Positions 1-10,049 are shown, counted from the stretch's first letter. The stretch is 64,000 nt of DNA from JAPWJZ01 sp965279315 (GCA_965279315.1 OZ257145.1:2108001-2172000); one strand, 5' to 3'. Program-made: numbers and translations. The notes: a model not told the origin generated them from the sequence alone.

Positions 1-1
1 G

Positions 2-787
2 ATATCGTTCCAGGGCGTGGGCTTCAAATACCCCTCGACCGACAAATATATCTATAAGGATATGAGCATAGATATCTCGTCGGGAGAAAAGCTGGCACTG
101 GTCGGGCCTTCGGGCTCGGGCAAGTCCACCTTCGTGAAACTGATCCAGCGCCTGTACAACGTGACAGACGGCCGGATCGTGATCGACGGACAGGACGTCG
201 CGGGCGTCACGATGGAGTCTTTGCGCAAGCAGGTCGCCCTCGTGCCGCAGGAACCGGCGCTGTTCCACCGGTCGCTGTCGGAAAACATCGCCTACGGGCG
301 GCCCGACGCGACGCAGGAGGATATCATCGCCGCCGCGAAAAAAGCCTTCGCGCACGAGTTCATCGAAACGCTGCCCAAAGGCTACGATACGCTGGTGGGC
401 GAGCGCGGTGTGAAGCTCTCGGGCGGGGAACGCCAGCGGGTCGCTATCGCCCGCGCCATCCTCTCGGATGCGCCGGTGCTGATCCTGGATGAAGCGACGT
501 CGAGCCTCGACTCGATTTCGGAACACTACATCCAGATGGCATTGGAGGAGCTGATGAAGGGACGCACGACCATCACGATCGCGCACAGGCTTTCAACGAT
601 CCAGAAAGCCGACCGCATCCTTGTGTTCGACAAAGGCGAGATCATCGAGCAAGGCAACCACGCCAGCCTGATGGCCCGCCCGGACTCGAGATACAAGGCC
701 CTGTACGACATGCAGGCCCTGGAACTCGTGACCGACGCCGACCCCGACTCCGGCCCCAAAAAGCCCCGCATCGTCGCTGCCGAGTAA
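2..787 (+). CDS. ABC exporter, C-terminal ATPase half (5' truncated)
   Basis: This is the nucleotide-binding domain of a type I ABC exporter (MsbA-like, TM-NBD fusion); the membrane half lies before the window. Counting from the Met at 17, Walker A GPSGSGKST is at residues 30-38. A Q-loop (VPQEPALF), the signature LSGGERQRVAIARA, Walker B VLILDEAT and the H-loop AHRLST follow in canonical order, so the ATPase looks active. The frame is already open at base 2 with family-like sequence (ISFQGVGFKY), so 17 is not the real start. Substrate cannot be told from the NBD; lipid, peptide or drug are all possible. The C-terminal tail after the D-loop is short and charged. A rho-independent terminator follows directly. 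Confidence 0.93.
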   Translation: MSFQGVGFKYPSTDKYIYKDMSIDISSGEKLALVGPSGSGKSTFVKLIQRLYNVTDGRIVIDGQDVAGVTMESLRKQVALVPQEPALFHRSLSENIAYGRPDATQEDIIAAAKKAFAHEFIETLPKGYDTLVGERGVKLSGGERQRVAIARAILSDAPVLILDEATSSLDSISEHYIQMALEELMKGRTTITIAHRLSTIQKADRILVFDKGEIIEQGNHASLMARPDSRYKALYDMQALELVTDADPDSGPKKPRIVAAE

Positions 788-800
788 TATCAAACAAGGA

Positions 801-832
801 AAAGCCCGCCGGGAAACCGGCGGGCTTTTTTA
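801..832 (+). terminator. Rho-independent terminator
   Basis: A GC-rich stem (AAAGCCCGCCGG / CCGGCGGGCTTT) with a tiny loop runs into a T-tract, 13 bases after the ABC exporter stop. Confidence 0.85.
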
Positions 833-835
833 TTC

Positions 836-975
836 TTCCCTCTCCCTTTGGGAGAGGGTGGGGCCCGCGCGAAGCGCGGGAGAGTGAGGGTACTTCGTTG
901 ATCTAAGCACCCAACACAAACGAAATACCCTCACCTCTGTCTATTAGCGACATCTCCACTCCCAAAGGAGAAGAT
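836..975 (+). repeat. REPIN-like element, copy A
   Basis: This is one of four copies of an element of about 145 bp (others at 35501, 41708 and 41863). It starts with the palindrome CCCTCTCCCTTTGGGAGAGG, then a GGGCCC..CGCGGGA hairpin and GTGAGGGTAC. After a variable middle come the inverted ACCCTCACCTCTGTC and a closing CTCCCAAAGGAG palindrome. Two asymmetric palindromic halves facing each other is the architecture of REP doublets. Confidence 0.7.
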
Positions 976-1036
976 AACACCAACGAATTTGACGGCTTTA
1001 TATGAATGTGCTGCAATAGAACAAACAGATGCTTAA

Positions 1037-1756
1037 GTGAATGTATTCCCAAAAAAGGATTATTACGTGGAATCGATTAACACACCACCTCAAATAGAAA
1101 CCCCCTCCAGTGAAAGGCTGTTGCCTTTATGGTCAACTGTGGGAAAAACTTATGCGACTGTCTGGCTTTATCGGGGCGAGTACCTGAAAATTATCTGGTG
1201 CTGGCTTTTGCTGACCTCAATTCTAATTTCCCTTTATTCCTATTTCTCATGGCCCTATCTTAGGGATGGCGCTTGCTTCTTTTTCGATGCTTTGAAAAGC
1301 GGCCTTGACGCTGCCCACGATGGCGACGCGATAGATGCAGATTCCATGCCTGTTCCGGACATGCACAGGCACAGTCTTTTTTTGCAAGCGCCGATGGAAA
1401 TATTTACCCTTTTTACCGGAGCTTCGGTGGCTGTTGCTTGGCATCGTTTGGTCTTGCGTCAGGAAAAGATTACGAAAGGTCCTTACCTTCGCCGCGATTC
1501 TGTTGTCTGGGATTATTTCATTTTTGCGTTTTTATTCTGGTGCCCGATGTGGCTTTTCGGATTTGTTCCCGAAACCTGGCCCGCGTCTACTTTCGGCCTA
1601 CTAGTGGTTCTCGTGTTCGTGTTCACCCGTCTTTCTGTTATTCTTCCTGCGAGAGCCTTGTCACGCAAGGATGTTACGATTAAAAAAGTCTGGGAGAAAA
1701 CTGGTTGGAATTTTTGGCGCATTTTCTGGGGGGGACATTCGTATGCCTTCCAATGA
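1037..1756 (+). CDS. AT-rich integral membrane protein, frame broken near its C-terminus
   Basis: Unrecognised membrane protein with hydrophobic segments around residues 55-75, 113-135 and 155-200. Base composition is clearly lower in GC than the neighbours, suggesting transfer. The GTG start is weak; an in-frame GTG at 1067 is an alternative. The frame closes at 1756 shortly after a run of seven Gs (1728-1734). Adding one G restores a hydrophobic C-terminal reading frame that runs to 1917 and overlaps the next gene by ATGA, so the native product probably spans 1037-1917. The break may be a mutation, a sequencing error or slippage. Function unknown. Confidence 0.6.
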   Translation: MNVFPKKDYYVESINTPPQIETPSSERLLPLWSTVGKTYATVWLYRGEYLKIIWCWLLLTSILISLYSYFSWPYLRDGACFFFDALKSGLDAAHDGDAIDADSMPVPDMHRHSLFLQAPMEIFTLFTGASVAVAWHRLVLRQEKITKGPYLRRDSVVWDYFIFAFLFWCPMWLFGFVPETWPASTFGLLVVLVFVFTRLSVILPARALSRKDVTIKKVWEKTGWNFWRIFWGGHSYAFQ

Positions 1757-1917
1757 TTGCATGCCTGTTGATTTCGCTTTCCGCCTGTGGCCCAGGAATT
1801 GCCGGGCCAATCTTCTATAGCCTGAACTGGCTTTACACGATTTTTGTGGTCGTTCCATTTTCCCTGACATTCCTTTCTTTGGCCTATCAGCATTTCTTTG
1901 AAAACGAAAAACAATGA
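1735..1917 (+). pseudogene. Out-of-frame C-terminal continuation of the 1037 membrane protein
   Basis: After the G7 tract the frame one base back encodes a 60-residue segment with two hydrophobic helices (LPMIACLLISL and NWLYTIFVVVPFSLTFLSLA) ending in ENEKQ. Its stop TGA (1915-1917) overlaps the ATG of the next gene (1914), the usual mark of translational coupling. This supports its having been the genuine end of the upstream protein. It has no start signal of its own. Confidence 0.55.
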
Positions 1918-2609
1918 GTGCTGAAATTGTCTCTACCAATTCTGCTCTGGTTTTTGCCAAGGATGGGGCGCAATTATTTCGCTCGGCTTTGAACAAAAAT
2001 GATCTCGAATCGCTCGAAACTTCAATTTCGATGCTGTCGGCTGACCATGCTGGAATCAGGCTTCGCGGAATCCCAGGTCTTGACCAATTTTTGGCATCCT
2101 CCGGCGCTGTTGGCGTCGTCGCGGCCGCCGTGCTTGGCGCGTGGTGCCAGCCTGTGCGGGCGATACTGTTCGACAAGACTGCGTCGACAAACTGGGCGTT
2201 AGGCTGGCATCAGGACCGCACGATCGCGGTCGTGAAACAAGTCGAGGTCGAGGGCTTTGGTCCATGGACCGTTAAAGAGGGCATTACCCATGTCGAACCG
2301 CCCTTCGAGCTTCTGTCTGGCATGGTTACACTTCGCGTCCATATTGACGCCGTTTCAAAGGCTAACGCGCCGCTCCTGATTGCGCGCGGGTCGCATAAAC
2401 TTGGACGAATTCCGGTAGGTGACATATCGCAAGTGGTGCAACGCTGCGATTCTTATATTTGCACGGCGGGCGCGGGTGACATCTGGCTATATGCTACACC
2501 CATTCTTCATGCGTCCGAAGTGTCCGCCGAACCAGCGCGCCGCCGTGTGTTGCATGTTGATTATGCGGTTGGAAATCTACCCGGCGGTCTGCAATGGGCG
2601 GGGGTGTAG
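1914..2609 (+). CDS. Phytanoyl-CoA dioxygenase (PhyH)-family protein
   Basis: Probable Fe(II)/2-oxoglutarate-dependent oxygenase of the PhyH/proline-4-hydroxylase type, 231 residues. WHQDRT near residue 101 gives the HxD metal pair. The later RRRVLHVDYA carries the Arg expected to bind 2-oxoglutarate, and LHASE shortly before it supplies the distal His. Substrate unknown; family members hydroxylate lipids, amino acids or small metabolites. It overlaps the upstream membrane-protein reading frame by ATGA, so the two probably form one unit. The 5' third is AT-rich and the rest GC-rich, suggesting a composite or transferred origin. Confidence 0.75.
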   Translation: MSAEIVSTNSALVFAKDGAQLFRSALNKNDLESLETSISMLSADHAGIRLRGIPGLDQFLASSGAVGVVAAAVLGAWCQPVRAILFDKTASTNWALGWHQDRTIAVVKQVEVEGFGPWTVKEGITHVEPPFELLSGMVTLRVHIDAVSKANAPLLIARGSHKLGRIPVGDISQVVQRCDSYICTAGAGDIWLYATPILHASEVSAEPARRRVLHVDYAVGNLPGGLQWAGV

Positions 2610-2618
2610 GATATTCTC

Positions 2619-3278
2619 ATGTTCACCTTCCTGCCCAAATCCCAAACACTCGCCATTCTCGCCAGCCTTACTGGCTGCCCCGCGCCTGCGCCGGTCGCGG
2701 CGGTGGTGGAATTAAAAATCGAGAAGCCGGTTTATATACAAACTTACACTTCGGCGCAGCTGGGGCGGATGAAGAAGCATGAGACGGTAATGTATAAGGG
2801 CAGGGAGGTCAGCGGCATCCTTGGCTTCACGCAGGGCGATGTGTCGTATCGCTATGCATCAAATTACGATGTGCAGAAAAGCGGCGGCGTTGCATGCCTT
2901 GGCATGACGGAGGTGACGCTGACCGTCACCTATAGCCCGAAAATTTACATTTCAACCGACCATGATTTCCTCGGCTGTAGCGTCAAACATGTGATGAAGC
3001 ACGAGCAGCAGCATTACGACGCCGATACCGCGATCCTGACGGCGCATCTGGCGGCGTTGCAACAGGCATTGGCCGCGGGCGCGAATAAAATCGGCGCGCG
3101 CGGGCCGGTGATTGAAGCGGCGATTGAAGCGGTCGAGGGGGATATGCGCCTGAGCGTGATCGAGGCGATGCAACCGGTTGTTAAAAAAATCCGCAGCTTA
3201 CGCCTGAAGGCACATGCGGGTTTTGATTCCGAGGAAGCCTATGCCCGCGACACCAAAGCCTGCGCCAATCCGCTGTAA
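2619..3278 (+). CDS. Putative secreted lipoprotein with HExxH motif (DUF922-like)
   Basis: 219 residues. The N-terminus has a short hydrophobic stretch ending in the lipobox-like LTGC (Cys20), predicting an envelope lipoprotein. HEQQHYDAD at about 128-136 is an HExxH zinc signature in the context seen in DUF922-type putative metalloproteases, preceded by a mainly beta region with paired Cys (93, 120). The C-terminal 80 residues are helical with a final Cys. Proteolysis is inferred from the motif only. It ends immediately before the convergent lactate dehydrogenase stop, with no intergenic base. Confidence 0.6.
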   Translation: MFTFLPKSQTLAILASLTGCPAPAPVAAVVELKIEKPVYIQTYTSAQLGRMKKHETVMYKGREVSGILGFTQGDVSYRYASNYDVQKSGGVACLGMTEVTLTVTYSPKIYISTDHDFLGCSVKHVMKHEQQHYDADTAILTAHLAALQQALAAGANKIGARGPVIEAAIEAVEGDMRLSVIEAMQPVVKKIRSLRLKAHAGFDSEEAYARDTKACANPL

Positions 3279-4840
<1,562 letters not shown>

Positions 4841-4902
4841 GGGGGCGCATCGCTTTCGTTGAAAGGTTGCTGCGCCTTGTTACAGGATGCAGGTGGTAAA
4901 AA

Positions 4903-5754
4903 TTACTGGCCTTCGACGCCGAAATAAACCCATTCCTCGCCCACGCGCGCCTTCTTGCCGGGCAGCAAAATCACGCCATCGACGGGCGACTGGTAAATCA
5001 CGCCGTCCTCGAACCGCAAGATGGGCATGCCCTTGGTCACGGGGTCGAGGTGCTGCCAGTCCTTCAGGAATTTGCCTTCGCGGTTTTTCACCAGCATGGC
5101 CTTCATGCGCGTGATGGTCGGCGGCTCTCCGCGCGCGATTTCAAAAGGCTCCGCCATGCCGTGATAGGCCAGCGTCGCGCGCAGGGATTTGTAACCGACC
5201 ACGGCCGATTGCGGGTCTTCATGCAGGCCGCATTCGATCAGCAGCGCCATCTTGCCCTTTGAAAAGGCATAGGTCGTGGTGTCGCCCTGCAGCAGGTCGG
5301 GCTGGTCGGCATACATGTCGTTCCAGCCGGTGACCCAGTAGGGGATATTAAGCGCCGCCGCGAAATCCTTTTGTTCCTGCGTGTCGTTGTCGAGGAACAG
5401 GAACGGGCGGCGGCCCGATGAATATGAATGCAGGTCGAGCAGCACGTCGCAGCTGTCGATCAGCGCGGTCAGTTCGTTCGCCAGCGTATGTTCGTATTTA
5501 CGGGCCTTGGCGTGGGTCTTGATGACGCGGTTGAGGTTCGCCTCCACATACCGCACGTCGCGCTTGTACGCTTCGGGGTTGCAGATGGGCACCATCACCA
5601 GCTTGCCGCATTTCAGGCCGAAGATGCCGCTGCGCAACTCGATGACCGTGCGCGCGATGGCATGCGTGCCGCATTTTTCATTGCCGTGGATGGCGCCGAA
5701 AACCAGCAGCGTGGGGCCGGGCTTTTGCGTATCGAAGACGAGGGTATCGAGCAT
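4903..5754 (-). CDS. Succinylglutamate desuccinylase/aspartoacylase-family deacylase
   Basis: Zinc-dependent deacylase of the AstE/AspA branch of the M14 carboxypeptidase fold, 283 residues. GAIHGNEKCG near residue 20 supplies the HxxE zinc ligands, NPEAYKRDVRYVEANLNR the substrate-binding Asn-Arg pair, and LLDLHSYS the third zinc ligand. IECG late in the chain fits the catalytic Glu. It probably removes an acyl group from an N-acyl amino acid or similar; a specific arginine-catabolic (astE) role is not supported because no ast neighbours are present. A GAGG sequence precedes the ATG. Confidence 0.82.
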   Translation of the reverse strand: MLDTLVFDTQKPGPTLLVFGAIHGNEKCGTHAIARTVIELRSGIFGLKCGKLVMVPICNPEAYKRDVRYVEANLNRVIKTHAKARKYEHTLANELTALIDSCDVLLDLHSYSSGRRPFLFLDNDTQEQKDFAAALNIPYWVTGWNDMYADQPDLLQGDTTTYAFSKGKMALLIECGLHEDPQSAVVGYKSLRATLAYHGMAEPFEIARGEPPTITRMKAMLVKNREGKFLKDWQHLDPVTKGMPILRFEDGVIYQSPVDGVILLPGKKARVGEEWVYFGVEGQ

Positions 5755-5853
5755 GGGAAACCTCTAGCGCCGGGCGGCGGCAAATTCTGGCTTTATTTTT
5801 ACCATACGCCCGTGGATTTTGGCAATCCCGCGCTGTTTTCCCGCGCGCGCGTT

Positions 5854-6630
5854 CTAGATTTTCGGGCCTTTGGGTGTTTTGGCCGATTTTTTGGGCGCGT
5901 TGAAGACGACGTCCTGGTTGGCGGCATCGAAAGCCACACCGAGGAAGCCGGCCCTGGTCAGCGTTTTCTGGCTCTCCAGGTCGTTCACGCCGACCTTGAC
6001 GGAGGAGGGGGCGGCCGCATCGTTGAAGCTGCCCTTCAGCCGCTGTTTCATCAGGGGGCCGACCTTGGCGTACATGTTGTACAGGTCCGACCCGTCGATA
6101 TCGTCATGGCCGAGGCTGTGGATGGCAAGGCCTTCCTTCAGGAACACCGACCAGCTGAAGAAGTTGCCGGTGGTGACTTCGGCAAGCGCGTGTTTCCGGC
6201 CTTCCTGCTTGGCGACGCCCAGCCATTCATCGACCATGAAGGTCATCAGTTTGTTGCCCCGGAAATCGGGATGCACGATCACGCCCTGCAGCACGGTGAT
6301 TTCTTCGGGTTTCGCGTTCAGGATCATGTCCGTCATGCCGGATTTGGGGTTTTGCGCGGTCGGGTGAAGGATCACGCTCTGTGCGATCAGCTGGCCCTCC
6401 GACACGATGCCCAGCACCATGTTGCCCTTGCTGAAATGGTTTTCGAAAAAGCCCTTTTCCTTGCGCAGCAGGTAATTCTGCTCCTCCGCCGTCAGGCTGT
6501 CGAAAACGGCGTCCTGCAGCTTCAGGATCTGGGGGATGTCTTCCGCGCCAAGGGCGATGATGGTGTAGGGCGCGCCGGTCTTTTTCAGGGTACCGGATTT
6601 CAGGACGTTTTTGTTGTCGTTGGTGGTCAT
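5854..6630 (-). CDS. GNAT-family N-acetyltransferase
   Basis: 258 residues. The central region has the GNAT acetyl-CoA motif in the order VLQGVIVHPDFRGNKLMTFMVDEWLGVAKQEGRKHALAEV, i.e. strand 4 followed by an R/Q-x-x-G-like turn (FRGNKL). An N-terminal DIPQILKLQDAVFDSL segment corresponds to helix 1. The C-terminal 60 residues are an extra domain ending in a Lys/Pro-rich tail. Acceptor substrate unknown. The start is supported by GGAG eight bases upstream on the minus strand. It is a single gene, with a 390-bp gap on its 5' side. Confidence 0.75.
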   Translation of the reverse strand: MTTNDNKNVLKSGTLKKTGAPYTIIALGAEDIPQILKLQDAVFDSLTAEEQNYLLRKEKGFFENHFSKGNMVLGIVSEGQLIAQSVILHPTAQNPKSGMTDMILNAKPEEITVLQGVIVHPDFRGNKLMTFMVDEWLGVAKQEGRKHALAEVTTGNFFSWSVFLKEGLAIHSLGHDDIDGSDLYNMYAKVGPLMKQRLKGSFNDAAAPSSVKVGVNDLESQKTLTRAGFLGVAFDAANQDVVFNAPKKSAKTPKGPKI

Positions 6631-7020
6631 GTGGCTGCTCCAAATTGAATGCGGTCAAACGGCGCCCCGGAGGGGGTCGTGATATTCAGGTATTTTGGAG
6701 GTTTGCCCGTTTATGCCACGAGGAAGGCTCCAGCCGCTGTCAGCGGCTGATACGTCGGTCGCGGGCCTGCGCACCGCAGATCGCGGACAGGTAGGCGTGG
6801 GTCAGATTATGTGTCATTGCGATAATCATGATGGAGGTACTGTATAACGATTCGTTTTCAGATTAAATAATTATTTTCCATGTGTCATATTTATCCATAT
6901 TTATCAGTAGTTTCGTCTTTTACTGGATTTTGCCCCCCGCGCATTGCATAGTGAGTTCCAGCGCGGATACCTCGGGCGGGTATCAGGCGATTTTGCAAAG
7001 TTTTTCCCGGAGTTTTAGTA
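6631..7020. other. Non-coding stretch with one hairpin
   Basis: This 390-bp gap between divergent genes holds no convincing coding frame. A perfect 9-bp hairpin (CAGCCGCTG-T-CAGCGGCTG, 6731-6749) lacks a T-tract. From about 6830 to 6950 the sequence is AT-rich and probably contains the promoter of the 7021 gene, but I see no clear -35/-10 pair. Confidence 0.5.
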
Positions 7021-7770
7021 ATGAAAAAATACGTCCTCTTGACCGCGCTGGCGCTCGTGATCGCCGCGCCTGCTTACGCGCAGACCGCAAATGAAACAAA
7101 CGTCAAACGCACGCTGACCGCTGTTGAAAAAGCAGCCGTGGAGCAGGGCTTCTCGCCCGCCAATCCCGGCGCGATGAACAACGATGCAGGCATGGCGCCC
7201 GCACCTGAATTCGAACCGGCGGCACCCGCAGCGGCGGCCGCTCCCGCAGCGCCCCGCGTCTACAGCAATACCGATACCGGCGTCAGCGCAGATATGGCGC
7301 CGACCGCAGCCGGCGCATCGCCCACGCTGTCCCCTGATGTTATGCCCACAGGCGCAGCAGCCGCACCCGGCGGCAACCGCCCCAGCCTGGTCACCACCGG
7401 CGAAAACGGCCTGCCCAAGGGCCTCGTCATGAACGGCCCCGGCACTGCGGAATACAAACGCAAGCACCGCGCCAAGAAAAAGAAAAAAGCGGCAGTCGAA
7501 CAGGCAGCGCCTGTCGAAGCCGGCGTCGCTTCCCCCGAAGTGAAGCCCGAGCCTGTGTCCGAACCGGTTGCAGCACCCGTCGCCGAGCCTGTGATGGAAG
7601 CGCCGCCCGCAATGCCCGAACCGACGCCCGTTGCGCCGGTCGAAGCAGCTCCCACGCCCGCCCCGATGGCGGCGCCTGTGACGCCGGAACCGGCTCCCGC
7701 TGAACTGCAGCCCTCGCCGGGTCCGGATCCCCTGGCGGCGCCTGCGGATCCCTTCGCGCCCCAGCAGTAA
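7021..7770 (+). CDS. Secreted Ala/Pro-rich low-complexity protein
   Basis: 249 residues. A clean Sec signal peptide (MKKYVLLTALALVIAAPAYA, cleavage before QTANE) precedes an almost entirely Ala/Pro/Glu/Val-rich chain. One basic patch, about 142-155 (YKRKHRAKKKKKA), sits between two Pro-rich arms. No catalytic motif is visible. The composition suggests an extended periplasmic spacer or cell-wall-associated linker, the basic patch perhaps binding an anionic polymer. GGAG eight bases upstream supports the ATG. It is a single gene closed by its own terminator. Confidence 0.7.
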   Translation: MKKYVLLTALALVIAAPAYAQTANETNVKRTLTAVEKAAVEQGFSPANPGAMNNDAGMAPAPEFEPAAPAAAAAPAAPRVYSNTDTGVSADMAPTAAGASPTLSPDVMPTGAAAAPGGNRPSLVTTGENGLPKGLVMNGPGTAEYKRKHRAKKKKKAAVEQAAPVEAGVASPEVKPEPVSEPVAAPVAEPVMEAPPAMPEPTPVAPVEAAPTPAPMAAPVTPEPAPAELQPSPGPDPLAAPADPFAPQQ

Positions 7771-7791
7771 GCGCGAACTGACAAAACAAGG

Positions 7792-7818
7792 AAAAAGCCC
7801 GCGCAAGCGGGCTTTTTT
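7792..7818 (+). terminator. Rho-independent terminator
   Basis: Stem AAAAAGCCCGC / GCGGGCTTTTTT with a short loop, 22 bases past the 7021 gene stop, ending in a T-tract. Confidence 0.85.
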
Positions 7819-7900
7819 CATGTCCGCCCTGTATTCTGATACCGCAGGGCAGGGGAATTTTAAGGCCTTTTGGCTATGATTATTCATGGAGTGTTCCCGC

Positions 7901-8512
7901 ATGAACAAATACGCGTTTTTCGCCATTCTTGCCATTTTCGCCATGGTCGCCGCCCGTCCCGCGCCCTCCTTTGCGCAGGAGGAATATGCCGATACGGATG
8001 CGGCGGATGTGACCGACAGCCCCGCCGCGCAAAACTGGCGGCAGAAATGGGTGCAGGAAAAGGCTGCGCTGGACGAGGCCGGACGCGCGCAATACGAAGC
8101 GCTGTCCCCGGCGCGGAAAGAGGCGATCGCCGGCCGCATGAAACTGGCCCTGAAACGCCAGCAGGAAAAGGCAGGTCAGGCCGGCGAGGCGCAGGGAAAA
8201 AAAATCAGCGATAACGCCGGCGAGATGGCGAAGGATGCGTCACGCGAATTCGAGGAATGGAAACGCGGCGACGGCGCGAACGCCACCAAATACGCGGGCA
8301 AGGCGAAGGAGGCGCTGAAGCAGCTGGAGGCAACGCAAGGCAGCGACGCCTATCACAACCGCCAGAAAATGAACGACTTCAAATACCATCATGTGGACGA
8401 GGCGCATCAGGTGCAGCGCGCCTATCACGATTACGCCCGCGACCATCCTGGCGTCGATGCCGCCGCCGACAGCGCGAAGGAATGGTGGACGAAACGCAAA
8501 TCGGCGCAGTAA
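7901..8512 (+). CDS. Exported, highly charged helical protein, unknown function
   Basis: 203 residues from the ATG at 7901, chosen because it places a normal signal peptide (MNKYAFFAILAIFAMVAARPAPSFA, then QEEYAD) at the N-terminus; an in-frame ATG at 7886 would add five residues. The mature part is rich in Lys, Glu and Ala and strongly helical, with heptad-like stretches between about 40 and 120. A Tyr/His-rich segment (KYHHVDEAHQVQRAYHDYARDHPG) could bind metal. It ends one base before the convergent recX stop. No family recognised. Confidence 0.6.
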   Translation: MNKYAFFAILAIFAMVAARPAPSFAQEEYADTDAADVTDSPAAQNWRQKWVQEKAALDEAGRAQYEALSPARKEAIAGRMKLALKRQQEKAGQAGEAQGKKISDNAGEMAKDASREFEEWKRGDGANATKYAGKAKEALKQLEATQGSDAYHNRQKMNDFKYHHVDEAHQVQRAYHDYARDHPGVDAAADSAKEWWTKRKSAQ

Positions 8513-9040
8513 TTAGTCTTCGTCATCGCCCGCATATTCCAGCGCCGCGCGCGCGATTTCAAAGCTGAAACCGGCGCGGCCCAGCACGGCCATTTCTTTC
8601 TGGCGGTCTTTGGGGTCGGTGGCGTGGCCGAGTTTTTTGCGCTTCACCAGTTTCAGCGCGGCATGCAATTCCGTCTCTTCATCGTCATGCCCCTCCAGCG
8701 CATCTGCCACGGCGGCCTTGGGCAATCCCTTGGCGGAGAGTTTTGCCATGATCGCGTTTTTCGACCGCCCCTGCCGCCGCAGCGATGACACGCGCGCCTG
8801 CGCAAAGCCTTCGTCGTTGAGCAACCCGCTGGCCACATAGCGCGTCACAAGGTCGTCCACCAGCGGGTAAAACGCCTCCGGGTCGTCCTTGTGGAAATGG
8901 CAGGAACGCATGATTTTGCGGCGCATCACGCGCCGGAAATTCTCGGCGCTGGTCGCATACCGCTGCAAATAGTACAGGGCGGCATTTTCCAAATACTGTT
9001 TGGTGATCTTGCGGGGCTGTTTTTGCTTTTTGGCGGTCAC
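8513..9040 (-). CDS. recX: RecX-family regulator of RecA
   Basis: RecX binds inside the RecA filament groove and limits recombination activity. The 175-residue length and tandem three-helix repeats fit the family: LLNDEGFAQARVSSLRRQGRSKNAIMAKLSAKGL is the characteristic core, and the C-terminal repeat KEMAVLGRAGFSFEIARAALEY matches the last RecX module. The start is GTG with a weak ribosome site. It is divergent from hslO with only 49 bases between, so the two promoters must overlap. recA is not in the window. Confidence 0.85.
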   Translation of the reverse strand: MTAKKQKQPRKITKQYLENAALYYLQRYATSAENFRRVMRRKIMRSCHFHKDDPEAFYPLVDDLVTRYVASGLLNDEGFAQARVSSLRRQGRSKNAIMAKLSAKGLPKAAVADALEGHDDEETELHAALKLVKRKKLGHATDPKDRQKEMAVLGRAGFSFEIARAALEYAGDDED

Positions 9041-9089
9041 GGCTTACTTTATGCTATATTGTGAAGACGTTAAACGCGAGAAGGGCACT

Positions 9090-10049
9090 ATGGCTATTCG
9101 TATCAAAAAAGACGGCTCGGTACAATCGGGGTTGGTGGACGATAACGTCGTCCAGCCGTTCCGCCTCGAAAAATCGAACGTGCGCGGCCGCATGGTGCGC
9201 ATGGGCGATGTGCTGAAGCAGATCATGGAACAGCATGATTACCCCGCGCCCGTATCGGGATTGCTGTCCGAAGTCGTGACCGTCTGCCTGCTGCTCAGCG
9301 GGATGATGAAATACGAAGGCGTCTTCACGCTCCAGATCAAGGGCGACGGCCCCATCCGCATGCTGGTCGCCGATGTCACCAGCAAGGGCGAAGTGCGCGC
9401 CTATGCGGGCTTCGACGAGGCTGCGGTCAAGAAAGCCGCCAAGCGCAAGCAGGACCCCGTCAACCACCATTACCACCTGATCGGCAAGAAAGGCTATATG
9501 GCCTTCACCGTCGACCAGGGCGGCAGCGCGAATGACCGCTATCAGGGCATCGTGGAGCTGAAGGGCACCTCGATCACCGAGGCCGTGCAGCATTATTTCA
9601 CCCAGTCGGAGCAGATCAAGACATCGTTCAAGATCGCCGTGCATCCGCAGGATTCGCAATGGCGCACGGGCGCCATCATGATCCAGCAATTGCCGGATGA
9701 AGAAGCGAGCAAGGGCGTCGAAAACCCGCTAGAGGACTGGACGCGCGCGGCGATGCTGCTGGCGACATGCTCCGACGGTGAAATGCTGTCGCCCGTGCTG
9801 GCGACATCCGATGTGCTGTACCGCCTGTTCCACGAAGACGGCGTGCGGATTTATTCGCCCACGCATGTCCGTTTCAAATGCCGCTGCTCTGCCGAAAAGG
9901 TGGAAAACATCCTGCGCACCATCCCCCGCGGCGAGCTGGAGGAGGAATGCGAGAAGAACGGCAAAGTGTCGATCAAATGCGAATTCTGCTCGGAAGAATA
10001 TGTGTATAAAGAGAACCAGCTCGATGAAGTGTACGGAGAGAGAGAATGA
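9090..10049 (+). CDS. hslO: Redox-regulated chaperone Hsp33
   Basis: Cytoplasmic holdase that is switched on by oxidation and loss of zinc. From ATG 9090 (GAGAAGG five bases upstream) the protein has 319 residues. The C-terminal redox switch is intact: CRC near 265 and CEFC near 301 give the four zinc Cys. The N-terminal domain has the conserved LLSGMMKYEGVFTLQIKGDGP segment. The frame stays open further upstream, but the 9090 start matches family length. The next gene's ATG overlaps its stop (ATGA), so a lipoprotein is co-translated with it. Confidence 0.93.
   Translation: MAIRIKKDGSVQSGLVDDNVVQPFRLEKSNVRGRMVRMGDVLKQIMEQHDYPAPVSGLLSEVVTVCLLLSGMMKYEGVFTLQIKGDGPIRMLVADVTSKGEVRAYAGFDEAAVKKAAKRKQDPVNHHYHLIGKKGYMAFTVDQGGSANDRYQGIVELKGTSITEAVQHYFTQSEQIKTSFKIAVHPQDSQWRTGAIMIQQLPDEEASKGVENPLEDWTRAAMLLATCSDGEMLSPVLATSDVLYRLFHEDGVRIYSPTHVRFKCRCSAEKVENILRTIPRGELEEECEKNGKVSIKCEFCSEEYVYKENQLDEVYGERE

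Noticed and set aside
2..787. The ABC exporter at the window edge as the type I secretion ATPase for the RTX protein
   Set aside because: It is about 15 kb away, its membrane part is not visible, and the NBD alone cannot distinguish a T1SS exporter from lipid or drug exporters.
5428..6648. 406-codon plus-strand frame spanning the deacylase and GNAT genes
   Set aside because: It runs across two well-supported minus-strand genes and an intergenic gap; composition is shadow-like (His/Val/Gln rich).
6882..7094. 70-codon frame before the Ala/Pro-rich secreted gene
   Set aside because: It lies across the promoter region and the signal peptide of the 7021 gene in another frame, without a ribosome site.
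7015..8139. 374-codon minus-strand frame opposite two secreted-protein genes
   Set aside because: Gly/Cys/Arg-rich low-complexity product, crosses a terminator, while the plus strand has signal peptides and ribosome sites.
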